Assembly (NCBI RefSeq): GCF_000382245.1
Contig: NZ_KB907880.1
Coordinates: 1-64,000 of the forward strand
From: Kushneria aurantia DSM 21353
Lineage (GTDB): Bacteria > Pseudomonadota > Gammaproteobacteria > Pseudomonadales > Halomonadaceae
Direction of reading: 5' to 3'
DNA: 64,000 nt
The position numbers were made by a program, and so were the translations under genes. Shown in pieces: positions 1 to 12,100 of the stretch (the stretch's first letter is position 1; each line of letters starts with the position of its first letter). A model generated the notes under the pieces. The model saw nothing but the letters and a program-made list of their open reading frames with translations, was not told the origin of the DNA and ran no database searches.

Positions 1-88
1 GCGAGCCGGACGCCCACACAAATTGCCTGATCGACTTGTTAAAGAGCGCTCCTGAAGCACCGGCCCGAATGGGCGCCGCTTCGAGAGA
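1..88 (-). other. rRNA operon leader (5' transcribed region, runs off the window)
   Basis: Read leftward, the sequence downstream of the promoter at 95-122 carries the boxA antitermination element (36-47) and then GCAATTTGTGTGGGCG, which resembles the leader preceding 16S rRNA in gammaproteobacteria. The 16S gene itself should begin to the left of base 1. No rRNA bases are present, so the identification rests on promoter plus boxA leader. The 5' end near base 88 is estimated from the -10 position. Confidence 0.8.
36..47 (-). promoter_or_regulatory. boxA antitermination element of rRNA leader
   Basis: The minus strand reads GCTCTTTAACAA, matching the gammaproteobacterial rrn boxA core bound by NusB/S10 for processive antitermination of rRNA transcription. 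Confidence 0.85.
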
Positions 89-94
89 GTGGGC

Positions 95-122
95 ATTCTA
101 CAGCCCGTCATCGAAATGTCAA
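95..122 (-). promoter_or_regulatory. rRNA operon promoter (sigma-70)
   Basis: TTGACA (117-122) and TAGAAT (95-100) lie on the minus strand with a 16-bp spacer. They are followed by a GC-rich discriminator, GCCCACTCTC, typical of stringently controlled stable-RNA promoters. The boxA element lies about 40 nt after the expected start. Confidence 0.85.
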
Positions 123-252
123 CCGTTGTGCGCTGCGCTGACCGTCGATGATGAAGTGAAACAGGGCTTTTTAAAAACCGCCTTCGACCGGAAAAACAAG
201 CCGAAACAATCACCTGCTGCACTTCCCGCTGCCGCCGTGGCCTCTTGCCCCG

Positions 253-307
253 TGACAGCGGATGCGCACTTTACCGCCCGTGGCGCCACCATGCAACCCC
301 GCTGTCA
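253..307. repeat. 9-bp inverted repeat in pssA-rrn gap
   Basis: TGACAGCGG (253-261) and its reverse complement CCGCTGTCA (299-307) flank 37 bases. The element lies just after the pssA stop but has no T-tract after either arm, so it is not a standard terminator. The remainder of 123-320 holds no gene that I can support. Confidence 0.4.
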
Positions 308-320
308 TAAAAAATTCACG

Positions 321-1241
321 TCAGGAGGCGGGATCAGTGTCGTCACCAGCAGTACTCCCGGTTTTTTTCTCCTCAGTGTCAGTCTGACCCGACCTGGCCA
401 ACTCCTCATCGACATAGGGCGAGGGAATCGGGGTGGCACGACCGGTGCGCCGCAGAATGGCCATGACCGGCCCGGAAAGACCATAGCTGCCAAACAGCAG
501 CAGCAGCATGACGGCCGGCTCCAGCGATATCAGCACGAAGGCCAGTACGATGGCCAGCAGGGCGACAAAGGGCACCGGGCTTTTGAAATCGAGCTCCTTG
601 AAGCTGTGGTAGCGAATATTGCTGACCATCAAAATACCGGCGGCGGCTACTACGACGGCCATTAATACCTTGAAAATGAAGGCGGTCGCTTCGAGGCTGT
701 GAAAGGTCCACACACAACCGGCGACAATGGCCGCGGCAGAAGGGCTGGGCAGGCCGATGAACCAGCGTTTGTCGGTGCTGCCGATCTGCACGTTGAAACG
801 CGCCAGCCGCAGGGCGGCACCGGCGACATAAACAAAGGCGGCAATCCAGCCCAGGTTGCCCACGTCCTGCAATATCCAGGCAAAGGCGACCACCGCCGGC
901 GCCACACCGAAGGAGAGCATATCGGCAAGGCTGTCGTACTCCTCGCCAAACTTGCTCTGAGTGTTGGTCAGGCGCGCCACACGACCGTCAAAACCGTCCA
1001 GCACCATGGAAACGAAGATGGCCACAGCGGCGGAGGCAAAATCGCCGTTGAGCGCCGCCACCACGGCAAAAAAGCCGGAAAAAAGCGCGGCGGTGGTAAA
1101 CAGGTTGGGCAGCAGGTAGATACCGCGGCGCCTTATCCGCTTGCCGTCGTGCAGTACGTCCTCGACTACTTCGGTATCATCCTTGAATTCGGAAAAGGGA
1201 TCGCGGGGCGGCCGATTGTCGGGTGGGGGCGTCTGCGTCAT
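321..1241 (-). CDS. pssA: CDP-diacylglycerol--serine O-phosphatidyltransferase
   Basis: Transfers phosphatidyl from CDP-diacylglycerol to L-serine, the first step to phosphatidylethanolamine, at the inner membrane. The protein has 306 aa. The CDP-alcohol phosphotransferase signature (DG-x2-AR-x8-G-x3-D-x3-D) is visible as DGRVAR followed by FGEEYDSLAD, then several hydrophobic helices. I start at the ATG at 1241 (MTQTPPP), preceded by AAAGGA; an in-frame ATG at 1277 would add 12 residues but has no Shine-Dalgarno. It is the last gene of the ilvI-ilvH-ilvC-pssA block, an order also known in pseudomonads. A strong terminator separates it from ilvC, so it probably has its own promoter in 1242-1392. 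Confidence 0.93.
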   Translation of the reverse strand: MTQTPPPDNRPPRDPFSEFKDDTEVVEDVLHDGKRIRRRGIYLLPNLFTTAALFSGFFAVVAALNGDFASAAVAIFVSMVLDGFDGRVARLTNTQSKFGEEYDSLADMLSFGVAPAVVAFAWILQDVGNLGWIAAFVYVAGAALRLARFNVQIGSTDKRWFIGLPSPSAAAIVAGCVWTFHSLEATAFIFKVLMAVVVAAAGILMVSNIRYHSFKELDFKSPVPFVALLAIVLAFVLISLEPAVMLLLLFGSYGLSGPVMAILRRTGRATPIPSPYVDEELARSGQTDTEEKKTGSTAGDDTDPAS

Positions 1242-1392
1242 GGCAATGAATATCCTTTTGAAAATCGCAACCATCAAAGCATAGACGAAGCGTCGCTGTT
1301 AATAAGACGCACGCATGGAGAAGAGACCGAGCGCAGGCGATGACAACACCATGCGCGATCCAGCAGCGTGCGCGCCATGCCTGGCGCACACG

Positions 1393-1426
1393 AAAAAAGA
1401 GCGGACGCGATAATTCGCGCCCGCTC
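1393..1426 (-). terminator. Rho-independent terminator after ilvC
   Basis: On the minus strand a 12-bp stem with one G-T pair (1399-1410 with 1415-1426, loop ATTA) is followed directly by six T residues. It ends the ilv operon 25 bases past the ilvC stop. Confidence 0.9.
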
Positions 1427-1451
1427 GATCACAACAGGTCCGGAAGAACGG

Positions 1452-2531
<1,080 letters not shown>

Positions 2532-3023
2532 TCAGAGACTCAGCACCTTGTCGCCACGCGCAATACCCGAAACGCCGGTGCGCGCCACTTCCAGCACGCC
2601 GACAGGCGCCATTGCCTGCAGAAAGGCGTCAAGCTTGGGCGCGTCACCGGTGATCTGCACCGTATAGACGCTGGGCGTAACGTCGACGATATGGGCACGG
2701 AAAATATCCGCCGTGCGCTTGACCTCTTCACGGGCACCGCCCTGCGCCTTGACCTTGACCAGCATCAACTCGCGTTCGATGTGCGCCCCTTCGGTCAGGT
2801 CGACCAGCTTGACCACATCGATCAGACGATTGAGGTGCTTGGTAATCTGCTCGATCACCCGCTCGTCGCCGTTGGTGGTCACCGTCAGACGCGACAACGT
2901 CGGGTCGTCGGTGGGCGCCACGTTGAGCGTTTCGATATTGAAATTGCGCTGCGAAAACAGCCCCACCACGCGCGACAGCGCGCCCGGCTCATTCTCAAGC
3001 AGCATCGAGATGATATGGCGCAT
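2532..3023 (-). CDS. ilvH: Acetolactate synthase small (regulatory) subunit
   Basis: Regulatory subunit that binds IlvI and confers valine feedback inhibition on acetohydroxyacid synthase. At 163 aa it has the usual IlvH length. An N-terminal ACT domain begins MRHIISMLLENEPGALSRVV and includes NIETLNVAPT; a second ACT-like half starts near residue 80 (ERELMLVKV). The ATG at 3023 overlaps the ilvI stop by one base (TGATG), implying translational coupling. A longer reading from 3059 would put 12 residues inside ilvI and is rejected. Confidence 0.96.
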   Translation of the reverse strand: MRHIISMLLENEPGALSRVVGLFSQRNFNIETLNVAPTDDPTLSRLTVTTNGDERVIEQITKHLNRLIDVVKLVDLTEGAHIERELMLVKVKAQGGAREEVKRTADIFRAHIVDVTPSVYTVQITGDAPKLDAFLQAMAPVGVLEVARTGVSGIARGDKVLSL

Positions 3024-4747
3024 CAGGTTCGCTCCGTCTTCGAAAGCAGCATGTCGCACATGGCCCCCTGCGGCACCTGCATGGGGTAGACGTGCTCGCG
3101 CGGATCGACATGAACGTCCAGAAACACCAGTTCATCCTTTGAACGGAACGTCTCTTCAAGCGCGGCGTCCAGCTCTTCAGGCGTATGCACGGTGATCGCC
3201 CGGAAGCCGTAGGCCTCGATCAGCTTTTCGAAGTCCGGCAGCGACTCCATGTAGGAGTGCGCATGACGCGACTTGTAGTTGAGATCCTGCCACTGACGCA
3301 CCATGCCCAGCGAAGCGTTGTTGAGATTGACGATCTTGACCGGAATGCCGAACTGCTTACAGGTCGACAGCTCCTGCATCATCATCTGAAAACTGCCCTC
3401 GCCGGTGAACAGCACCACATGCTCGTCGGGGTAACTCAGCTTGATGCCCATCGCCGCCGGGAAGCCGTAGCCCATCGTTCCCAGACCGCTGGAGGAGATC
3501 CAGCGATTGGGCTGATTGAACCTGTAGTACTGGGCGGCAAACATCTGGTGCTGGCCTACGTCGGTCACCACATAGGCATCGCCATGGGTGATGCGATGTA
3601 CCGCCTCGACCACCTGCTGAGGCTTGAGCGGCTCGCCGGGAGCGGCCGGCTCGTAGAGCTTGCCACGGCGCTCGTCGCGCCAGCCGTCGATCTTCGCCCA
3701 CCAGTCGTCCAGCGACACCGGCTCCGCCGGCTGGCGCTGCCCCAGCTGATTGAGCATCTCGTTAAGCACGCTGTCGGCGGCGCCGACGATGGGGACATCG
3801 GCGTGCACCGTCTTGGAGATCGAACTGGGGTCGACATCAATGTGAATAATGCGCGCGTGGGGACAGAACTTGCTGACGTTATTGGTCACCCGATCATCGA
3901 AGCGCACTCCCACGCCGAGTACCAGATCGCTCTCGTGCATGGCCATGTTGGACTCATAGGAGCCGTGCATGCCGGGCCAGCCGAGCGACCTGGGGTCGTT
4001 CTGCGGAAAGGCGCCGATGCCCATCAGCGAGGTGATAACGGGCAGATTGAGACGATGCGCCAGATCGGTCAGCGCCTCGGAAGCGCGGCCGGTGATCACC
4101 CCGCCGCCGGCGAAGATCACCGGGCGTTCGGCACTGGTCAGCAGATCCACCGCCTTGCGAATCTGACCGGTATGGCCACGACCGGCGGGATTGTAGGAGC
4201 GCAGCCTGACCTTGCGCGGATAGCTGTACTCGTAGCGCTCGGTGGGCGCGGTCATGTCCTTGGGAATATCCACCACCACCGGGCCGGGACGGCCGGACGA
4301 GGCGATATAGAACGCCTTTTTGAGTACCGTGGGGATATCGGAGGGGTGGCGAATCGAGAAGCTGTGCTTCACTATCGGACGCGTCACACCGACAATGTCG
4401 GTCTCCTGAAAGGCGTCCTCGCCGATCAGGGAACTCATCACCTGGCCGCACAGCACTACCATGGGAATGGAGTCCATGTAGGCGGTGGCGATGCCGGTGA
4501 CCGCATTGGTTGCGCCGGGGCCGGAGGTAACCAGCACCACGCCGGGTTTACCGGAAGCGCGGGCATAGCCGTCGGCCATGTGGGTAGCCGCCTGTTCATG
4601 GCGGACAAGAATATGTTTGACATCTTCCTGGCGAAACAGCGCATCGTAGATGTGCAGCGCTGCGCCGCCGGGGTAGCCGTAGATATATTCGACCCCTTCA
4701 TCCTTGAGGAAGCGGGCGATCATATCGGCGCCGGAAAGCAGTTCCAC
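3023..4747 (-). CDS. ilvI: Acetolactate synthase large (catalytic) subunit
   Basis: Thiamine-diphosphate enzyme condensing two pyruvates, or pyruvate and 2-oxobutyrate, in branched-chain amino acid synthesis. The protein has 574 aa. Visible features are the N-terminal TPP domain with the catalytic glutamate in VRHEQAATHMADGYAR, the central FAD-binding domain, and the C-terminal TPP/metal motif ending in NLNN. That motif opens GEGSF where the textbook form is GDGS, a conservative Asp-to-Glu change at a magnesium ligand that I believe also occurs in related IlvI proteins. It is the first gene of the operon. Confidence 0.96.
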   Translation of the reverse strand: MELLSGADMIARFLKDEGVEYIYGYPGGAALHIYDALFRQEDVKHILVRHEQAATHMADGYARASGKPGVVLVTSGPGATNAVTGIATAYMDSIPMVVLCGQVMSSLIGEDAFQETDIVGVTRPIVKHSFSIRHPSDIPTVLKKAFYIASSGRPGPVVVDIPKDMTAPTERYEYSYPRKVRLRSYNPAGRGHTGQIRKAVDLLTSAERPVIFAGGGVITGRASEALTDLAHRLNLPVITSLMGIGAFPQNDPRSLGWPGMHGSYESNMAMHESDLVLGVGVRFDDRVTNNVSKFCPHARIIHIDVDPSSISKTVHADVPIVGAADSVLNEMLNQLGQRQPAEPVSLDDWWAKIDGWRDERRGKLYEPAAPGEPLKPQQVVEAVHRITHGDAYVVTDVGQHQMFAAQYYRFNQPNRWISSSGLGTMGYGFPAAMGIKLSYPDEHVVLFTGEGSFQMMMQELSTCKQFGIPVKIVNLNNASLGMVRQWQDLNYKSRHAHSYMESLPDFEKLIEAYGFRAITVHTPEELDAALEETFRSKDELVFLDVHVDPREHVYPMQVPQGAMCDMLLSKTERT

Positions 4748-5328
4748 TTTGGGATTCCCCTTGAGTCATAGGTCTCGATGACAGGTCCGATGCGATGCGC
4801 ACCGGCGTTCGAGGACGGCTGTGCCGCCTGCCGCGGCCCGAGGCCAGCGACACCTGATGTTGCACGCTGATCAATCGATGCAACGAGGACCTGCTCAATC
4901 TCATGTCGGGTCGACATGTCGGGGCGTTGATCAGGCGGTGGGTGGGACCGGCCTGTTCAGGTCCGTGGGCAGGCAGACAGCGATATGGGCCGTCCATCAT
5001 GACATCGAGGGTCGCCCGATGGGTTCATGCCTGCTATCAGGAACGGCCAAGATTCTAACAGCAGTGACGCGCTGTCAACCGCCGGGGCGTTACAGAGCAC
5101 TAAAATCGGGCGCCAGCAGCAGAATTGCACCAACCTGCAGCACCGTTGCGACACAGCCCCGGGCGTCACGACAAGAGGGTCGCATGAACTAAGCTGTCTA
5201 TTTAATGTCGTCCGATAAACTCGTCAAGGAAATGTCGCCTTACTGCAAAACGGCTGGATGTGGCGGCACCTTTCACCTGTATCCTGTGTGGATCAGGCGT
5301 GCATTTTTTGTTTCAGGAATGACTTATC
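4748..5328. other. Divergent intergenic region ilvI / trehalase with long ilv leader
   Basis: This 581-bp gap holds the ilv promoter at 5052-5078, which implies a leader of roughly 300 nt before ilvI. Short open frames in the leader (for example 4720-4917) run into ilvI, have no good Shine-Dalgarno and no run of Ile/Val/Leu codons, so I do not call a leader peptide. The right-hand end must contain the trehalase promoter, which I could not place with confidence. Confidence 0.5.
5052..5078 (-). promoter_or_regulatory. Probable ilvIHC promoter
   Basis: TTGACA (5073-5078) and TAGAAT (5052-5057) on the minus strand are separated by 15 bp. Both boxes are near consensus, though the spacer is two bases short of optimum. 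Confidence 0.6.
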
Positions 5329-6927
5329 ATGACAACGAGCGCCGCTGCATCGATGCCGGGCATGCCGGACACCCGGGAGGTCGCCGAGCTTCCGCCGCTT
5401 CCCGAGCACCTCTGGGGGCAGCTGTTTCACGATGTGCAGAGCCGCGGCCTGTTCAGCGACAGCAAGACCTTTGTCGATATGGTGCCGACCCGCCCCGCCG
5501 AGGAGATCATGGCCGATTACGCCGAGCTGTGTGAGCGCCACGGCGGCTGCGACGACGTCCCCTGCATCGACAATGATGCGCTGCGCGATTTCATCGAGGC
5601 ACGCTTTGAACGTATCGAAACACGCGCCGGTGTCGAGCCCGACCAGAAGCAGACCCACATTAGCGATCATATCGATATCCTCTGGGACCTGCTGACCCGC
5701 GAACCGCGACCGCGCTATAACGGCTGCTCGTCGCGGCTGCCTCTACCTCGCCCCTACATCGTGCCCGGGGGCCGCTTCAACGAGATCTACTACTGGGACA
5801 GTTACTTCACCATGCTGGGGCTGCGCGAGAGCGGGCGCGAGGATCTGATGTGGGACATGGTCGACAACACCGCCTTTCTCATCGGTGCCTACGGTCACGT
5901 CCCCAATGGCAACCGCACCTACTACCTGTCGCGCTCACAACCGCCGTTTTTCTGCGCCATGGTCGGCCTGCTGGCCGAGCTCGAGGACAGCAGCGTCTTT
6001 CAACGCTATCTGCCGCAGATGGAGACCGAATACCACTACTGGATGGACGGTGACGACGGGCTGCATCCCGGCGAAGCCTTCAGACGCTGTGTGCGGTTAA
6101 GCGATGGCACACTGCTCAACCGCCACTGGGATGACCTCAATACGCCGCGCGAGGAAGCCTTTCGCGAAGACATGGAGACCGCCGGCAAGGACGGTCGCGA
6201 CCATATCGAGATATGGCGCAACATCCGCGCCGGCGCCGAGAGCGGCTGGGATTTCAGCTCTCGCTGGCTGGTCGACCCGCACAACCTGGCGACCATTCGC
6301 ACCGTCGATATTCTGCCGCTCGACCTCAACTGCCTGATGCACCACATGGCGACTACTATCGCCAGCACCCATCGCCACATGGGTCACAGAGAGCAGGCCG
6401 AGCGCTGGCAGCAGACCGCCGATGCCCGACTTGAGGCCTTCCATCGTATCTTCTGGTCGGAAGAGGAGCAGCGTTTCGGCGACTACCTGTGGCATGAAGA
6501 TCGCCTGACCGACAGCATCAACGCCGTCGTGGTATTTCCGCTCTACTTCGGCATTGCCCGTGACGACCAGGCCCGTCATGTCGCCAGTATGATAGAGCGC
6601 AAGCTGCTCAAACCGGGCGGCCTGATGACTTCCAACATCGATACGGTGCAGCAGTGGGACGCCCCCAACGGCTGGGCGCCACTACAGTGGATGGCGATCA
6701 TGGGCCTCAAGCGCTACGGTCATCATGAACTGGCCGACACCATCGCCCGGCGCTGGATACACACCAATGTGCGCCGCTTCGAGGTGGCCCACAAGCTGCT
6801 GGAAAAGTACAACGTGGTGGATATCGACGACGCCCCGGACGGCGGCGAATATCCCTCTCAGGACGGTTTCGGCTGGACCAATGGCGTGCTGCGCGCGCTG
6901 ATGGCGCGCTACCCGGACGCCGGCTGA
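5329..6927 (+). CDS. treF: Cytoplasmic trehalase (GH37)
   Basis: Hydrolyses alpha,alpha-trehalose to two glucoses. The 532-aa protein carries both GH37 signatures: PGGRFNEIYYWDSYF at about residues 146-160 and QWDAPNGWAP near 442-451. The catalytic acid is probably the Asp in ESGWDFSSRW (about 308) and the base the Glu in GGEYPSQDGFGW (about 507). There is no signal peptide, so it should act in the cytoplasm like E. coli TreF rather than periplasmic TreA. The start has AGGAATG eight bases upstream. In a halophile it would recycle trehalose, a compatible solute. The gene stands alone and ends eight bases from the convergent methyltransferase gene. Confidence 0.95.
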   Translation: MTTSAAASMPGMPDTREVAELPPLPEHLWGQLFHDVQSRGLFSDSKTFVDMVPTRPAEEIMADYAELCERHGGCDDVPCIDNDALRDFIEARFERIETRAGVEPDQKQTHISDHIDILWDLLTREPRPRYNGCSSRLPLPRPYIVPGGRFNEIYYWDSYFTMLGLRESGREDLMWDMVDNTAFLIGAYGHVPNGNRTYYLSRSQPPFFCAMVGLLAELEDSSVFQRYLPQMETEYHYWMDGDDGLHPGEAFRRCVRLSDGTLLNRHWDDLNTPREEAFREDMETAGKDGRDHIEIWRNIRAGAESGWDFSSRWLVDPHNLATIRTVDILPLDLNCLMHHMATTIASTHRHMGHREQAERWQQTADARLEAFHRIFWSEEEQRFGDYLWHEDRLTDSINAVVVFPLYFGIARDDQARHVASMIERKLLKPGGLMTSNIDTVQQWDAPNGWAPLQWMAIMGLKRYGHHELADTIARRWIHTNVRRFEVAHKLLEKYNVVDIDDAPDGGEYPSQDGFGWTNGVLRALMARYPDAG

Positions 6928-6935
6928 TAATCCCG

Positions 6936-8468
6936 TCAGGCGATGCCCAGCGCTTCCAGTACCGGCAGACGCACGGCCTCGAAGTGCTGCGCCTGACGCT
7001 GTAACTCATCAAGATTATCTGCCGCACTGTGCAGCGTCTCGCCATCCCTGATCACCCGCTGCTGCTGCGCCTCGATAAGTTGCCAGGCAAAGGATGCCCA
7101 CTGCACCGAGGACGCCGCCCCCTCGCTGCGGGCAAGCAGGAAAAGCTGGTCGAAGCGCGCCACATTGAGCGCACCGCCGGTCAGCGGGCTGACCAGCCAG
7201 GGCGTGTCCTGGCGGCTGCGGGACATCTTCAGGAGCGCGGCGTTGAGCCGCTGACAGCTCGGCCGCACCTGCTCGATGGTCGACGCCTCCTGTACGGCAC
7301 CCAGATGACCGGCGCCGGCCAACAGCACCACCGTATATTCGAGCTGTTCACGCCGCACCTGCCCCGCGACGCGCTGCGTCAGCTCGCCAATGCTTACTGG
7401 TTGATGATCGGAGAGTGCCGCCAGCACCGGGTGGTAGATCGCCTCGCTCATGGTCGCCTCGCCGAGGCTGCCACGCACTGTCAGCGATACCTCCTCGACC
7501 GGCGCGGTCAGCACTACCCGGATCGCATCCAGTGCCTCGTGGCGCTCCAGCGGCGCCAGCGGCCGGGCGCCGCGCACCCAGTAGTCGCGGCGAAAACTCT
7601 GGTTAACCAGAAAGTCGCGCACCGTCTGGCGAAAGTGCGGCTCATCGATCTCGGCCAGCAGCTGTTGATGCGCCGCAGTCAGATTGATGGCATCGAAATG
7701 ATCCGCCAGATGCGCTGAACAGGCGAACTCGAGCCGCGCCGACTGCAGCGACTCGGCCAGCCGTGAGAACGGCATGGGGTGCCAATCGCGATTGAGGTAC
7801 TCATGCGCCACGTAGCCCGGATCCTGCTGGGCAATGGTGTCTAGACGCTCGTTGACACCCGGATTGACCTCGGCGTAGCCGGGCTGAGCCGCCATCAAAC
7901 GCTCGGCAAAAGCCAGAGCGTCGCGGGCCTGCCTCTCGGTGCCCTGCCCCGGCGCCCCCATCGTCTCGGTGTGAGCGCGCAAAATCTCACGCATGGGTGA
8001 AAACGTCGCCCAGCCGGGCGTGGTGTTGTAGCTGATGTAGACCACCCCGCCGGTTCTGAGCTTGCGACGCAGGAAGTCGGTCAGTATTTCGCGGTTGGCC
8101 TCACTGACCCAACTCCAGACCCCGTGCAGGGCGATAAAATCGAAATCGGGCAGATCGTCGCGGGCACAGAAGGTCGCGAAATCCTCATCAAAGAGCTGCG
8201 CCTCGCTGCCGGACTGTTCAGCAAGCGACTGGGCGCCGGACGTCTGGGCGGAAATGAAATCGTTGCCGTACCAGCGGGTGACCGACGCCGCCGCGTGAGC
8301 GTTGAGCGACAACCCGTGACCGAAGCCCAGCTCACAGGCCGTCGTCACCTGCGGCGCAGCGAGGCCGCTGCGTGCCAGTGCCAGCTGCATCTGCAGCGGA
8401 TTGAGGGCGCCGTAGTAGCCCCGCGTATACAGAATGTCGGTGACGTAGCCGCCGCTCCAGTCGCTCAT
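6936..8468 (-). CDS. Class I SAM methyltransferase with methyltransferase regulatory domain
   Basis: The 510-aa protein has an N-terminal Rossmann-fold methyltransferase. SAM motif I is ACELGFGHGLSLN near residues 44-56, followed by an acidic strand end (WYGNDFIS) and motif IV-like DFDFIALHGVWSW near 108-120. The C-terminal half resembles the 'methyltransferase regulatory domain' family found fused to such enzymes. I do not know the substrate. The ATG at 8468 has GGAG upstream. It is a single-gene unit converging on trehalase, and no neighbouring pathway suggests what it methylates. Confidence 0.8.
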   Translation of the reverse strand: MSDWSGGYVTDILYTRGYYGALNPLQMQLALARSGLAAPQVTTACELGFGHGLSLNAHAAASVTRWYGNDFISAQTSGAQSLAEQSGSEAQLFDEDFATFCARDDLPDFDFIALHGVWSWVSEANREILTDFLRRKLRTGGVVYISYNTTPGWATFSPMREILRAHTETMGAPGQGTERQARDALAFAERLMAAQPGYAEVNPGVNERLDTIAQQDPGYVAHEYLNRDWHPMPFSRLAESLQSARLEFACSAHLADHFDAINLTAAHQQLLAEIDEPHFRQTVRDFLVNQSFRRDYWVRGARPLAPLERHEALDAIRVVLTAPVEEVSLTVRGSLGEATMSEAIYHPVLAALSDHQPVSIGELTQRVAGQVRREQLEYTVVLLAGAGHLGAVQEASTIEQVRPSCQRLNAALLKMSRSRQDTPWLVSPLTGGALNVARFDQLFLLARSEGAASSVQWASFAWQLIEAQQQRVIRDGETLHSAADNLDELQRQAQHFEAVRLPVLEALGIA

Positions 8469-8550
8469 CGATACTCCGGCCGGTTGGGTTGGGTGACAGC
8501 GCCATGATGGCAGTTTTGCCTCCCTTCCGGCAGTACCCGCAGCGGCGAGT

Positions 8551-8574
8551 ATAAAAACCCGGCCGAAGCCGGGT
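8551..8574 (-). terminator. Rho-independent terminator after clpB
   Basis: On the minus strand ACCCGGC-TTCG-GCCGGGT forms a 7-bp stem with a stable tetraloop, followed by a T-rich tail (8551-8557). It lies about 40 bases past the clpB stop. Confidence 0.9.
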
Positions 8575-8610
8575 CAGCAGAGAGAACTGCGGCAGCACCG
8601 AAGTCAGCCG

Positions 8611-11193
<2,583 letters not shown>

Positions 11194-11274
11194 CTGTCTA
11201 TCCTCGCTTGCACCCGGTCGTCAGCTGCCAATCGACAGTGCGTCTCGGGCGCTCTGATATCGGTTCTGATACAA

Positions 11275-11302
11275 AGATGGGGACAGCGCGTCAACTTTCA
11301 AG
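11275..11302 (-). promoter_or_regulatory. Heat-shock (sigma-32) promoter of clpB
   Basis: The minus strand reads CTTGAAA (11296-11302), 13 bases, then CCCCATCT (11275-11282). This agrees almost fully with the sigma-32 consensus, including its short spacer, and lies about 80 bases before clpB. Confidence 0.85.
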
Positions 11303-11342
11303 CCAACAAGGGTTGACAAAATGCAGGAGATCGGCAGGGCGT

Positions 11343-12098
11343 TCAGCGCAGCCAGATGACACTGGTCATGCGCCCGGTGCGACCGTCGTCACGGCGGTAT
11401 GAATAGAAGCGCGGGTCGGAAGCGGTACAGAAGTGGCCGCCGCCGATTTCGGTGATGCCCAGCGCCTCAAGGCGCAGCCGTGCCAGCCGGTAGAGATCGC
11501 CCATATAGTGCCCCAGCTTGTAGGGGCTGGTCTCGAAGGCGGTGGCGGCCTGCGGCTGAACGTTGACGAAGGCGTCATACACCTCGCGACCCACCTCGTA
11601 CTGCATGTTGGAGATCGCCGGCCCCAGCCACGCGATCACCTCCTCTCCGGGACAACCCAACGCCGCGACCGCGGCTTCCAGTACACCACCGGCCAGACCG
11701 CGCCAGCCGGCGTGGGCGGCCGCCACGCGTGTTCCGCGGCGGTCGCAGAACAGCACCGGCAGGCAGTCGGCAGTCTGAATCACACAGGCGTAGCTGCGGT
11801 CGACGGCCACCGACGCATCGGCGCTCGGCGGCGGCGTCCGGTAGTGCTGCTGCACGCGCGCGCCGTGCACCTGATCGAGCCATAAAAGCGGCCGATGGTC
11901 GCCGATGCGGGCGCTCAAAAGCTGGCGCGCATGCGCCACCACGACCGGGTCATCGCCGACGTGAGCGGCAGCGTTGAAGGCGGCGAAGTCGCCCTGGCTG
12001 GGGCCACGGGTACGGGTCGTGACAAAGGCGCCCACGCTTTCCGGCGCCAGCCACTCGGGCAGAATCAGGCTCGGCTGTTCGCTGTTCGGCGGTGTCAT
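11343..12098 (-). CDS. pgeF: Peptidoglycan editing factor PgeF / polyphenol oxidase (YfiH family)
   Basis: A 251-aa member of the multicopper polyphenol oxidase/laccase family. E. coli members act as cytoplasmic amidases that remove mis-incorporated L-Ser from peptidoglycan precursors. Family motifs visible are WLDQVHGARV near 79, ADCLPVLFCD near 110, and AAAHAGWRGLAGG near 125, supplying the Cys and His metal ligands. The start lies two bases after the rluD stop, so the two genes are co-translated. The substrate is assigned by family only. Confidence 0.9.
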   Translation of the reverse strand: MTPPNSEQPSLILPEWLAPESVGAFVTTRTRGPSQGDFAAFNAAAHVGDDPVVVAHARQLLSARIGDHRPLLWLDQVHGARVQQHYRTPPPSADASVAVDRSYACVIQTADCLPVLFCDRRGTRVAAAHAGWRGLAGGVLEAAVAALGCPGEEVIAWLGPAISNMQYEVGREVYDAFVNVQPQAATAFETSPYKLGHYMGDLYRLARLRLEALGITEIGGGHFCTASDPRFYSYRRDDGRTGRMTSVIWLR

Positions 12099-12100
12099 GC

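Noticed and set aside
36-665. 209-codon rightward frame at the left edge
   Set aside because: Covers the rrn promoter and the antisense of pssA; no coding support.
3380-3410. GEGS instead of GDGS in the IlvI thiamine motif, as a sign of inactivity
   Set aside because: Conservative change that I believe occurs in active pseudomonad enzymes; all other motifs are intact.
4720-4917. Possible ilv leader peptide
   Set aside because: Only scattered Ile/Val/Leu codons, no Shine-Dalgarno, no terminator/antiterminator pair, and it runs into ilvI.
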